Shown piece after piece: positions 53,768 through 62,124 of a DNA stretch of 64,000 nt (position 1 is the stretch's first letter; the number at the start of each line of letters is the position of its first letter). The position numbers and the translations under genes are program-made. The notes under the pieces were generated by a model that had not been told where the DNA came from, did no database searches, and was given only the letters and a program-made list of their open reading frames with translations. Origin of the DNA: Rossellomorea aquimaris (GTDB taxonomy: Bacteria; Bacillota; Bacilli; Bacillales; Bacillaceae_B); NCBI RefSeq assembly GCF_003315075.1, contig NZ_QNRJ01000009.1, positions 12,680 through 76,679 on the forward strand. Direction: 5' to 3'.

Positions 53768-54865
53768 TTATTTCTCTATCAATCTTTTCAATTTCTGATT
53801 CAACACCATAAATAGCTTGCTCAATTCTTGTTTCGAGACGTTCTCGTATTGGTCCCCTACACTTACTTCATACGCACACTCATCTTCGCTCACTTTTTTC
53901 ACATACCCCGTTAGACCAATGCCTGTCTCGTCATACACTTCCATTAAAATCGTTTCCACTTCTTTCTGTGGATAGTGAAAGAAGACATGAAACATATTGG
54001 AAACAGGCTCTTCAGGAAGGGTCGATACACCCTGGCAGCCGTTAAAAAGACCGGCAAGTTCTTTTGCTCCTTCGTAATACTGATCCATTTTGTTGATTCG
54101 TTGGTCAAAATAGTAATCTGCACTCAGGATGTATGGATAGAGGCTGATAAGATCACCTCCATGACGTCTTTTCCATACTATTGATTCTCTCGTAAACTCC
54201 TCACTTCCTGCAAGGATCGCACCTGCAATCCCACCAATTCCCTTATAAAATGAAAGATAGACACTATCGAAAAGAGCACAGACTTCCTCCGCGGTTTTCC
54301 CATAATGGGGCAGAATTTCATAAAGCCTGGCACCGTCTAAATGGATCCTGATACCTTTATCCCGGCAATATTCAGAAATGGCTTCTAGAGTCTCGTAGTC
54401 TGGCAGTTGACCGCCGATTTCCCTTTGGGGCAGTTCTAACAGTAAGCATGCAATGTCCTCTTCAAGACCAGTCACGTCTTCCAGTCCAATTACACGCTCC
54501 TTCTCAGCTAATAGAATCGGTTCAATTCCATGTAACTTCTTCAGCCCATCTTCTTCATGAATCTCTAAATGACATAAAGGATGGTACGCCACTCTGTGCA
54601 AATCTTTTTGATCACACCAAATACGAAGGGCGATCTGCTGAGCCATCGTTCCACTTGGGAAGAAAACGGCACTTTCTTTTCCCAGATAGGCTGCCATTTT
54701 GTTTTGGAAGTCTTCTATTATTTTTCCTGATCCGTAAATATCGCTTTCAACGTCACCATCTACATCCACTAAAGCACCTTTAAGGACATCCAGATTTCGT
54801 TTGCCATGTCCCTGAAGTTGATAATCAGTCTGTTTATACGCTTCAAATAAAGTCTTTTCTCCCAT
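53768..54865 (-). CDS. Low-specificity threonine aldolase family PLP enzyme
   Basis: A 365-aa fold-type I PLP enzyme of the beta-eliminating lyase / threonine aldolase group, which splits L-threonine to glycine and acetaldehyde. FFPSGTMAQQIALRIW binds the cofactor phosphate, IHLDGARLYE holds the Asp that contacts the PLP ring, and SFYKGIGGIAGAIL has the Schiff-base Lys. About 20 residues longer at the N terminus than many relatives. AAAAGGGAG precedes the ATG. Confidence 0.88.
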   Translation of the reverse strand: MGEKTLFEAYKQTDYQLQGHGKRNLDVLKGALVDVDGDVESDIYGSGKIIEDFQNKMAAYLGKESAVFFPSGTMAQQIALRIWCDQKDLHRVAYHPLCHLEIHEEDGLKKLHGIEPILLAEKERVIGLEDVTGLEEDIACLLLELPQREIGGQLPDYETLEAISEYCRDKGIRIHLDGARLYEILPHYGKTAEEVCALFDSVYLSFYKGIGGIAGAILAGSEEFTRESIVWKRRHGGDLISLYPYILSADYYFDQRINKMDQYYEGAKELAGLFNGCQGVSTLPEEPVSNMFHVFFHYPQKEVETILMEVYDETGIGLTGYVKKVSEDECAYEVSVGDQYENVSKQELSKLFMVLNQKLKRLIEK

Positions 54866-54880
54866 CGATTTTCTCCCTTT

Positions 54881-55018
54881 TTATGAGTTCATCACTTTTT
54901 CAATGAATCTCTTTACTCGCTTCTTATATTGCTCTTCTTCTAGTGACCGGCAATCGTGTATGATATAACAAATGCTCCGAAAGAATTCCCAATTGTCTCT
55001 TTGACACATCATGCATAG
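54881..55018 (-). CDS. Possible 45-aa small protein
   Basis: The frame from ATG 55018 reads MHDVSKRQLGILSEHLLYHI, then a charged helix-like end (EEEQYKKRVKRFIEKVMNS). It fits between the yunD stop and the aldolase RBS, but has no clear Shine-Dalgarno. Listed as a weak candidate. Confidence 0.3.
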   Translation of the reverse strand, partial: LCMMCQRDNWEFFRSICYIIHDCRSLEEEQYKKRVKRFIEKVMNS

Positions 55019-55022
55019 AATT

Positions 55023-56411
55023 CTAAACCATGATGTCACTACTCTCCTTCCACCTGATCACATAAGCTTTCTCCATAAAATCCTTCCGATCGCCGTACAT
55101 CCGGATCACATCACGGATTTCCTCAGCCAGGTATTTTTCATTCCGGTTATGGGCGAGGGATTCATAGCCGGATCCTCTTTGCAAATAATCAGAGGACGCA
55201 ACGGAATACCACTTCTCATCTTCGAGAGGATCATTCCCAATGAGGATTTCCGATACCCGTTTACCATCATGGGTAATCTCTGCCCCTGAAACATGGAGCC
55301 TTCCAACGAATTTCCCCCGGAATCCCGGACCTCTTCCATCAGCTAAACAAACTCCAGCATCCAGAGACAGCTGGATGGCCGTACGAATATGCTTTCCTTG
55401 AATGTCAAAAGACGTTGGGTTCAGGGGGGATGGACAGATTTCGATCAATTTTTTATTGCTGATAAAATCAAATGCACCGGCGTTCACTATCCCACTATTG
55501 ATCAAGCCAAGATCGCATTTCAACATGTCCTGCAGCCCGTCGGCGATTAAATTCGTGATTGGATTCTCCGCAATCACATCATGCCAGAGGGACTGGTCGA
55601 GTTTATATAAAGGCCTGCTTAATACGTCAATCGCCTTCTCTTTATTTTCTTTTAAAATGGCAACTACCTCTTGATCAATAGGAGAAGACCCGGTTGCAAT
55701 CGTTTCCCCCCGGAGTAATTTGACACCATCCTTTGTCACATCCACTTCCACAATTCCAATGTATTCCCCATAACAACCGGCACTATTCATCACGGTCCCG
55801 TTCACTACTTTTGCCTGTGGATAAAGCTTGTGGTCATGAGCAGACAGGATGATATCGACTCCATCCAATTCATTCGCCAGCTCTTCATCTGCCAGTGTCC
55901 CTACATGATTGAGAAGAATGCAAACATCATAGTTTCCACGATTACGCTCTATTTCCTCCACGATTGCAATTTTAAAATCGGTAATATGCACACCCAGCCC
56001 GTCATTGAAACCTCCTAAGTCCGGAGACGATCCTGTAATCAGGATACGCAAACCGTTTTTTTCCAGAATGATGCTTGGCTTTACCCCATTGACCATCGTT
56101 TTGTCTTTCCTATAAAGGTTATTACTAATAAACGGTACGGGACTATTGCTGGCCATATGCTCAAGTGTATCGAATCCATTGAACATTTCATTGTTTCCAA
56201 TTGTTAACGCATCATAGCCGACAAATTCCAACAGTTCGATAGCTGCCATTCCTCTCGTTCCTTGAAGCTCCACGCTTCTGAAATCAGCAAAGTCTCCCCC
56301 ATCAAGAATAAGTGTGTTCTCGTCTTTATGCGCTTTAATCAAGGATGCCGCCCTCGAGAACGCTTCAAAATGGCTGTGCAGATCATTGGTATGAATAATT
56401 TTTAATTTCAT
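55023..56411 (-). CDS. yunD: Metallophosphatase/5'-nucleotidase family protein, YunD-like
   Basis: A 462-aa cytoplasmic protein, the length of B. subtilis YunD. The calcineurin-like metal site is made by IHTNDLHSHF, LDGGDFAD, IGNNEMF and LLNHVG, with SAHDHKLYP giving further His residues; the C-terminal 5'-nucleotidase domain has NLIADGLQ, INSGIVNAGAF and DYLQRGSGYESL. There is no signal peptide, unlike secreted nucleotidases. The start at 56411 has GGAGGTTAAG ahead; an upstream extension in the same frame overlaps the sortase gene and is not part of the family. Confidence 0.9.
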   Translation of the reverse strand: MKLKIIHTNDLHSHFEAFSRAASLIKAHKDENTLILDGGDFADFRSVELQGTRGMAAIELLEFVGYDALTIGNNEMFNGFDTLEHMASNSPVPFISNNLYRKDKTMVNGVKPSIILEKNGLRILITGSSPDLGGFNDGLGVHITDFKIAIVEEIERNRGNYDVCILLNHVGTLADEELANELDGVDIILSAHDHKLYPQAKVVNGTVMNSAGCYGEYIGIVEVDVTKDGVKLLRGETIATGSSPIDQEVVAILKENKEKAIDVLSRPLYKLDQSLWHDVIAENPITNLIADGLQDMLKCDLGLINSGIVNAGAFDFISNKKLIEICPSPLNPTSFDIQGKHIRTAIQLSLDAGVCLADGRGPGFRGKFVGRLHVSGAEITHDGKRVSEILIGNDPLEDEKWYSVASSDYLQRGSGYESLAHNRNEKYLAEEIRDVIRMYGDRKDFMEKAYVIRWKESSDIMV

Positions 56412-56490
56412 CTTAACCTCCAAAGTGTTTTTCAGAAAACTCTCTCTATTAATAGTAAAGGAAATCAGAATGGTGTAAAGGATTTTTATG

Positions 56491-56533
56491 GAATAAAAGA
56501 GCTTACCTTCCACGTAATGGGAGATAAGCTCTT
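56491..56533 (-). terminator. Terminator of the sortase operon
   Basis: Stem AAGAGCTTA / TAAGCTCTT with a T-rich tail (CTTTTATTCC) on the minus strand, overlapping the last bases of the sortase gene. Confidence 0.75.
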
Positions 56534-57144
56534 CAACTTCCTTTATTCTCTTCGACCAGTTCTGTAAAGACAACCAATCGTTCGACGTAATTATCGATTT
56601 CCCGGTCAAAATAACCCGTGCATGTAATCAGATTAAGCATGCGTTTTTCACTGGGACCGAAAATGGTTCTTAGAGGTGCATCATCTTTTTGATAAGCGAC
56701 TTTTTCCCTTACTACAAATGTCAGGGTTGCTCCATTTTCATCTTGTAAATGGATCTCATCCCCAGGCTCAAGCTTCTTCAGTTCAAAAAAGACAGCAGCC
56801 TTTTTCTCATCATCTACATGTCCAGCCAGAACGGCATTCCCTTTTTCTCCTGGTTGAAAGCCCGGTTCAAACCATGCAACATCCTTTCCGTTATCCGGAA
56901 GCTCCATGTTACCTTCCTTATCGAGTCCAAATTTCTTGATAGGTGCTTCGAGGTCAAGCTTCGGTATGGAAAGAGTAGCTGGTGTCATACTATATTCTTC
57001 TTTTTGCGGTTCAGGAATAACGGGTTGAACAGGTTGTTCAATGGTGGATGATCCAACTTCACTTTCCGTAACCGATTGAGGCTCTTCGGCAGCACATGCC
57101 GCGAGAAGAGCCATCAAAGGAAGAGACAAAAGAAGTCGTTTCAT
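56533..57144 (-). CDS. Class F-type sortase with a lipoprotein signal
   Basis: A 203-aa sortase, which joins surface proteins to the cell wall by transpeptidation. The active-site residues are His in VLAGHVDD, Cys in LNLITCTG and Arg in VERLVV. Domain length and the LSIPKLDLEAPIKKFG opening fit class F. Instead of a membrane helix it begins with a lipoprotein signal (LLAAC, lipidated Cys17) and a Glu/Pro-rich linker. The ATG shares one base with the stop of the DUF4397 gene (TAATG), so the two are translated together and are probably enzyme and substrate. Confidence 0.85.
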   Translation of the reverse strand: MKRLLLSLPLMALLAACAAEEPQSVTESEVGSSTIEQPVQPVIPEPQKEEYSMTPATLSIPKLDLEAPIKKFGLDKEGNMELPDNGKDVAWFEPGFQPGEKGNAVLAGHVDDEKKAAVFFELKKLEPGDEIHLQDENGATLTFVVREKVAYQKDDAPLRTIFGPSEKRMLNLITCTGYFDREIDNYVERLVVFTELVEENKGS

Positions 57145-57935
57145 TATTTTTGCAGTTTTCTGCGGGTAACAAATAGTAGTGCTGCTCCACCTAATACTGC
57201 CGACGCAAGTACGATTGGAAGAGTGGAAGTCGATTCAGTCGCTGCTCCACCCATACCTGTTTCAGGCATGCTGCCAGGCATTAATGTATAATCCTTCAGA
57301 ACAAGTACTTCCAATTGATCTGCTGTATTGACTGCGAACACGCTGTATACTGTATTTTCTTCAAGCATCGTTCCAGACAGATCCAACACTTGATCTCCTT
57401 CTGGTGTTCTGATTTCCAGATCATAGGTTCCAGCATCTAATTCCTGATAATCAGTGATCGCTTTGAATTCAGCTCCACTGAATAATGCATCTCCACCTAC
57501 AAGACCAACATCAACGGTCGGTGCATCCGGGGAAAGGTGTCCAACGCGCACCTTAGTCATGCCCTCTGTTACCTCCATTGAATCCTGCGCTACGACTAAT
57601 TCCAGGTTTTCCACTGTATTAGCAGCCGCGACGGTGTAAGCCATTCCTGCTTCAACCGTTAAATCTTGAGAAATGACTGGGTCTTTGCTTCCCATTGTGC
57701 CTGCTGCATAAATTTCTACTTTATGGTCGCCTGCAGGAAGATTCATGTAATCTGTTGCTGCTTTAAACTCTGCGCCTTCAACCACTGCATTTCCATCCAC
57801 ATACACATCGACAGCCGGAGCATCAGGAGAAGCATGGACAATACGCACCATCGCATCATTCTCAGCCGCAAATGCACCTCCAGCCAGTGATAACATTAAC
57901 ATTGCAGTTGTCAAAATCGAGAAAATCTTTTTCAT
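57144..57935 (-). CDS. DUF4397 surface protein with sorting signal
   Basis: A 263-aa secreted protein. A Sec signal peptide ends near GGAFAAE, two DUF4397 repeats follow (VRIVHASPDAPAVDVYVDG and VRVGHLSPDAPTVDVGLVGG), then a C-terminal MPETG motif (residues 223-227), a hydrophobic span LPIVLASAVLGGAALLFV and a RRK tail. MPETG replaces the usual LPXTG. AAAGGAG lies 8 nt before the ATG at 57935. It is the likely client of the sortase just downstream; the function of DUF4397 is unknown. Confidence 0.88.
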   Translation of the reverse strand: MKKIFSILTTAMLMLSLAGGAFAAENDAMVRIVHASPDAPAVDVYVDGNAVVEGAEFKAATDYMNLPAGDHKVEIYAAGTMGSKDPVISQDLTVEAGMAYTVAAANTVENLELVVAQDSMEVTEGMTKVRVGHLSPDAPTVDVGLVGGDALFSGAEFKAITDYQELDAGTYDLEIRTPEGDQVLDLSGTMLEENTVYSVFAVNTADQLEVLVLKDYTLMPGSMPETGMGGAATESTSTLPIVLASAVLGGAALLFVTRRKLQK

Positions 57936-57978
57936 TTCTTCCACTCCTTTTGTATTTTGTACAAGTTTTGTGGTTTAC

Positions 57979-57997
57979 TTGTACATAAAATGTACAA
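57979..57997. promoter_or_regulatory. Palindromic operator of the DUF4397-sortase operon
   Basis: TTGTACAT-AAA-ATGTACAA, perfect 8-bp arms. It overlaps the -10 box, so a repressor is expected; a further TTGTACAA lies at about 57957. The regulator is unknown. Confidence 0.6.
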
Positions 57998-58017
57998 CTA
58001 ATAGAACAATATATCAA
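57989..58017 (-). promoter_or_regulatory. Promoter of the DUF4397-sortase operon
   Basis: TTGATA (58012-58017) and TACATT (57989-57994) with a 17-bp spacer on the minus strand. Confidence 0.7.
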
Positions 58018-58182
58018 TTAATAAACTGTCCTGTTAGCACATTCAACTCTCTCAGGACATTTTCACTCACAAAAGGGAAGACTATTTTCAATAAAGCACG
58101 AAAACTGATTACCATTGACACATTCCATACGATGCAGATAAAATGTGAAATAATCATTTCAACAAATAATCTTATCCACATA

Positions 58183-58249
58183 CTCGTATAATATTGGAAA
58201 TATGGTCCAAAAGTTTCTACCAAACTACCGTAAATGGTTTGACTACGAG
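58183..58249 (+). promoter_or_regulatory. Purine riboswitch aptamer, guanine type
   Basis: CTCGTATAAT at the 5' end, GTTTCTACC and CCGTAAATGG in the middle and TTTGACTACGAG at the 3' end give the P1, P2/J2-3 and P3 pattern of purine riboswitches. The specificity base before TACGAG is C (GAC TAC), as in guanine/hypoxanthine sensors; adenine sensors have U. It precedes an adenine deaminase gene. Confidence 0.92.
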
Positions 58250-58319
58250 AGGGAGCAGGGGCAGGAGTCCCTTCTCTTCTCTCTCTATGTCAAACCCTGG
58301 GTGCATCCCGGGGTTTTTT
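58236..58319 (+). terminator. Riboswitch expression platform: antiterminator and terminator
   Basis: Terminator stem AAACCCTGGG / CCCGGGGTTT (58292-58315) with a T-run. The 3' side of the aptamer (GGTTTGAC at 58236) can instead pair with GTCAAACC at 58289-58296, which overlaps the terminator arm. Ligand binding would free the terminator and switch the gene off. Confidence 0.85.
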
Positions 58320-58341
58320 ATTTAGATAAGGAGAGGATTTC

Positions 58342-60087
58342 ATGGATACAAAAAAAGCTATACTGAAAAAAAGAATTGCAGCTGCGAATAAAGACAACCT
58401 TGCAGATCTGGTCATAAAAAATGGGAAAATAATAGATGTGTTTAACCTTGAAATCATGGAAGGAGATGTCGCGGTTACGGATGGAATGTTCGTTGGGATT
58501 GGTGAATTTGAAGGAAACCAGGTCATCGACGCGAAGGGAAGATATATTAGCCCGTCCTTTATCGATGCCCATGTTCACATTGAATCCTCCATGGTCACAC
58601 CATCCGAATTTGCAAAAGTCGTCCTTCCTCATGGGGTCACGACCGTTATTACAGATCCTCATGAAATCGGGAATGTAGCCGGAGAAGAAGGCATTGGATT
58701 CATGCTTGACGATTCAGGGAACATTCCATTAGATGTGTTTACCATGCTTCCATCCTGCGTGCCGGCAACTCCATTTGAAAATGCAGGAGCAACGCTGACA
58801 TCCAAAGAGCTGGAACCTTTCTATACACATGAGCGTGTCCTTGGACTGGCAGAGGTCATGGACTACCCTTCCCTCCAAAAAGGCGGTGATTCCATTGTTG
58901 ATAAAATCACTGTCACCTCGGAGTATAGTCGTCATATGGACGGACATTTAGCGGGGCTTGATACAAATGCAATCAATGTTTACAAATCCGCCGGTATTCG
59001 AACCGATCATGAATGCACCACCGTCCCTGAAGCATTGGAACGAATACGCCGGGGGATGTACCTTCTCATTCGTGAAGGATCCGTGGCTAAAGATTTGAAA
59101 TCGCTTATTGGAGTTGTCAACGAAAGAAATGCCCGTCGCTGTCTATTCTGTACAGATGATAAGCACTTGGATGATTTAGTCGAGGAAGGCAGTATCGATC
59201 ACAATATTCGCTTAGCAATCCAGGAAGGACTCGATCCTCTATTGGCGATTAGCATCGCTTCTTTGAATGCTGCTGAATGTTATGGATTATACACTAAAGG
59301 CGCAATTGCACCCGGATACGATGCGGATTTCGTATTACTGGATGATCTTAAAACCATCTCTATATCAGAGGTGTATAAAGAAGGGAAACAAGTAGCTGCA
59401 CATGGTCAGTTTGTCGGTGACTCAATCGTTAAACCGGCGCCAAAACCATCTCTGACTTCAACTGTTCATATTCCTGAACTCACTGAACAACATCTCCAAA
59501 TTGAAATGGGCGTTACAGAAGAAGCACATATTATAGAAATCATTCCTAACCACCTTAGAACCAATAAACAGATTGAAAAGGTCCAAGTAGAAAATGGATG
59601 CTTTATCCCTTCTATTCAACAGGATCAACTTAAAATGGCTGTCATTGAAAGACATAAAAGGACAGGAAACATTGGCTTGGGCATCGTGAAAGGATTCGGA
59701 TTGAAAAAAGGAGCCATCGCTACCACCATCGCTCATGATTCCCACAATATTGTCACAGCTGGTACAAATGATCGTGATATCCTTCAAGCGGTCGAGGCAC
59801 TTAACGATATGAATGGCGGCCTGGTGATGGTGAGAGACGGAAATGTCATAGCCTCTCTTCCATTACCGATTGCAGGGTTGATGTCCGATCAGGGATTTGA
59901 AGAAGTGGTATCAGGGCTCCACGAGTTGAAAAATGCGTTTGTAGAATTAGGATTCTCCGGGGACTTTAATCCATTTCTGACTCTCTCTTTTCTCACTTTG
60001 CCTGTGATCCCGGAGTTGAAGCTGACAGATTTAGGATTGTTTGATGTTAATCGTTCCCGGCATATTGAGGTTGGGATAGAAGGTTGA
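58342..60087 (+). CDS. ade: Adenine deaminase
   Basis: A 581-aa amidohydrolase that turns adenine into hypoxanthine and ammonia in purine salvage. The metal motif is SFIDAHVHIESSMVTPSEFA, followed by VTTVITDPHEIGNVAG, and FCTDDKHLDDL carries later metal residues; the C-terminal domain has GIVKGFGLKKGAIATTIAHD. Length fits AdeC (about 577 aa). AAGGAGAGG precedes the ATG. The product hypoxanthine is a ligand type for the riboswitch upstream, which gives feedback control. Confidence 0.93.
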   Translation: MDTKKAILKKRIAAANKDNLADLVIKNGKIIDVFNLEIMEGDVAVTDGMFVGIGEFEGNQVIDAKGRYISPSFIDAHVHIESSMVTPSEFAKVVLPHGVTTVITDPHEIGNVAGEEGIGFMLDDSGNIPLDVFTMLPSCVPATPFENAGATLTSKELEPFYTHERVLGLAEVMDYPSLQKGGDSIVDKITVTSEYSRHMDGHLAGLDTNAINVYKSAGIRTDHECTTVPEALERIRRGMYLLIREGSVAKDLKSLIGVVNERNARRCLFCTDDKHLDDLVEEGSIDHNIRLAIQEGLDPLLAISIASLNAAECYGLYTKGAIAPGYDADFVLLDDLKTISISEVYKEGKQVAAHGQFVGDSIVKPAPKPSLTSTVHIPELTEQHLQIEMGVTEEAHIIEIIPNHLRTNKQIEKVQVENGCFIPSIQQDQLKMAVIERHKRTGNIGLGIVKGFGLKKGAIATTIAHDSHNIVTAGTNDRDILQAVEALNDMNGGLVMVRDGNVIASLPLPIAGLMSDQGFEEVVSGLHELKNAFVELGFSGDFNPFLTLSFLTLPVIPELKLTDLGLFDVNRSRHIEVGIEG

Positions 60088-60095
60088 TGGCTTTG

Positions 60096-60284
60096 TTTGA
60101 CTGTTGAATTTCAGTGTTTTTTTGACTGTTAAATATTGCAGTTTATTTTACTGCTTAATTTCTTTGGATATTTGACTGTTGAATTTCCCAAGAATTTTAA
60201 CAGGTAATTTCCCAGTTGATTTTCAACTGTTAAAATTCTTCCTATATTCAGCTGCTGATTTTTTCATAATATTCAGCACCTGAA
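60096..60284. repeat. Degenerate 25-bp tandem repeat, about 7.5 units
   Basis: Units begin at 60096, 60121, 60146, 60171, 60196, 60221, 60248 and 60273. The best kept form is TTTGACTGTTGAATTTC plus eight variable bases; unit 5 reads TTTAACAGGTAATTTCCC and unit 7 TCAGCTGCTGATTTTTTC. It fills the gap after adenine deaminase, followed by a small hairpin (GTGCCAG/CTGGCAC at 60307-60331). Confidence 0.75.
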
Positions 60285-60360
60285 CCCCAAACAACACTAA
60301 AACTGGGTGCCAGGTTCAGATAGTCTGGCACTCCTTTATTGGAATCGATTAGGCTACATA

Positions 60361-60399
60361 AGAAAAGAGATGTCTCCATTGTCGAGACATCTCTTTTCT
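60361..60399. terminator. Bidirectional terminator ade / floT
   Basis: Stem AGAAAAGAGATGTCTC / GAGACATCTCTTTTCT between convergent genes. Confidence 0.9.
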
Positions 60400-60401
60400 C
60401 A

Positions 60402-61901
60402 TTATTTACTTTCTTCTTGTAACTCTTTTTCTTCAGTCGTCGCAGCAACTTCCTTGTCAGCCGATTCTGAAATTGCTGGCTGGTAAGGTCTTTCATGGCT
60501 TCTGTTTGCATACGACTTCAGTAATTCACCTACATCGATGCCTGTCATTTCGCGTAACGGTTCCTGCATATCAAGCATCGTTCTGGTGATGCTTTTCCCA
60601 AAGGAAGGAACTCCCTGGCCATTACCGGAATCAATGATTTTAACAGAGTCAATATTGTTAAGAGGCTGGGCAATTTTCTCTGCGAAAACCGGCAGCATTT
60701 CGATTAATTTCTCGGTAATGATGACATCGCCATGTTTCTCCATTGCTTCTGCCAGCAGTTTACGGGATTCAGCTTCCGCCTTACCTCGTTCTCTGATAAC
60801 ATCGGCTTCTGCAGAACCTTCTTCCCTGCGGATCTTGGCTTTCGCTTCCCCGTCAATTTCAGCCTTGCGTGCTTCCGCTTCCGCTTTACGAGTGGTTTCG
60901 TAGTATTCGGCATCGGCTTTCGTTTTACGAACTTTTGATTCTTCTGCTTCAAGCTTCACGGCACGTTCACGTTCAAGGAATTGAAGGGTTAACTCTTCTT
61001 CTTTCACTTCCTTGGTAAGTTTGGCTTTTTCCAACTCATAGGACTGTTCGGATTTCGCTCTTGCCCGCTCTGTTTCTTCTTTGAAGGCTGCGTCTTTGAT
61101 GTCCTTCTCTTTTTTCGATTGGGCAATGGTAATTTGACGCTTGTATTCTTCCTCTTTCGCTTCCTGATCGGTTTGGGCCCGGTGAATACGGGTTTCACGT
61201 TCGGTGTTTGCTTCTGCAATTTCAGCTTGCTTGCGAACCTCGGCGATACGTGGACGACCAAGATTTTTTAAGTATCCATTTTCTTCATCTGCATCTCTTA
61301 TGTCAGTTAACCCGAGTGACGTAATTTTGAAGCCCATAAGATCCAGCTGCTTCTGGGCAATTTCCGATACGTCAGCGTTAAATTTTTCACGATTACTGTT
61401 AATATCTTCAACAGTCATTTTGGAAAGAATCGCTCGAAGATTACTTCCAAGGACCTCGATGATTTCATCTTCAATTTCCTTTTGATCCTTACCAAGGAAC
61501 TGCTCGGCATAGTTCGCAATCCCGTTTAATGTATCGGCCACCTTCACCATCGCCACTGCATCTGCAACGATTGGTACTCCGCCATTTGTGTACACTCTAG
61601 GTGTCGATAGTTTTAATTGGAAGGATGTAAGATTAACAGGTGTGGAAGTTTGGAAACGTCTTAATCTGTACCCTCCACCCCTGATGATTTTCATGGAACG
61701 TCCTTCCTGGTCGGTGAAAATATTCGTTTCCTTCTCAGGATCCCCCAGTTTCGGTCCGGTAATGATCAGTGCCTGGTTGGATCTCGCTGTACGATAACGG
61801 AATCTCATCCAGAAATAATAGGCAATTCCTGCAATAGCTGCAATAACCAGAACAGGAATCAGGAACATAAAAAATCCGATGATACTTAATGATTCTAGCA
61901 T
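60402..61901 (-). CDS. floT: Flotillin FloT (YuaG-like)
   Basis: A 499-aa membrane scaffold protein of lipid domains. One N-terminal hydrophobic hairpin (residues 5-27), an SPFH/PHB domain (about 30-190, with AIVADAVAM-type core and GGGYRLRRFQTSTPVNLTSF), then a long Glu/Lys/Ala coiled coil with EAEARKAEIDGEAKA repeats (200-420) and a C-terminal region ending RSHERPYQPAISE. The start at 61901 is set by GAGGGG 8 nt upstream. B. subtilis FloT is 509 aa and sits in a sigma-W operon after the NfeD gene yuaF; here no NfeD gene is adjacent. Confidence 0.93.
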   Translation of the reverse strand: MLESLSIIGFFMFLIPVLVIAAIAGIAYYFWMRFRYRTARSNQALIITGPKLGDPEKETNIFTDQEGRSMKIIRGGGYRLRRFQTSTPVNLTSFQLKLSTPRVYTNGGVPIVADAVAMVKVADTLNGIANYAEQFLGKDQKEIEDEIIEVLGSNLRAILSKMTVEDINSNREKFNADVSEIAQKQLDLMGFKITSLGLTDIRDADEENGYLKNLGRPRIAEVRKQAEIAEANTERETRIHRAQTDQEAKEEEYKRQITIAQSKKEKDIKDAAFKEETERARAKSEQSYELEKAKLTKEVKEEELTLQFLERERAVKLEAEESKVRKTKADAEYYETTRKAEAEARKAEIDGEAKAKIRREEGSAEADVIRERGKAEAESRKLLAEAMEKHGDVIITEKLIEMLPVFAEKIAQPLNNIDSVKIIDSGNGQGVPSFGKSITRTMLDMQEPLREMTGIDVGELLKSYANRSHERPYQPAISESADKEVAATTEEKELQEESK

Positions 61902-61985
61902 TCTGACAACCCCTCTCAACATTTTCTATAAATCAGTCGAGCAACTGACTTATTATTTAATAAAATGGCTAGCTACAATACTATC

Positions 61986-62011
61986 TACGGAAGAGTGTTA
62001 GAAAAGTTTCA
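61986..62011 (-). promoter_or_regulatory. Sigma-W promoter of floT
   Basis: TGAAAC-N16-CGTA on the minus strand, an exact match to the sigma-W (ECF) consensus, 85 bp before the floT start. The 544-bp stretch between floT and the thioesterase holds this promoter and the cobalamin leader. Confidence 0.85.
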
Positions 62012-62124
62012 ATAATTTAGGTGAATCTCCTAATTTTATATAAAAAAAGCTCGAACTCCTTCTCCTCACTCACAAGGGTTATGATAAAATAAAAGCGTTC
62101 ACAATTTAATCATTGCTCATTGGT

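Noticed and set aside
56412-56609. 66-residue N-terminal extension of YunD
   Set aside because: The extension overlaps the sortase gene and a terminator, is absent from the family, and the ATG at 56411 has a strong RBS.
60096-60284. CRISPR-like 25-bp repeats
   Set aside because: Repeat units adjoin each other, are highly degenerate and have no spacers.
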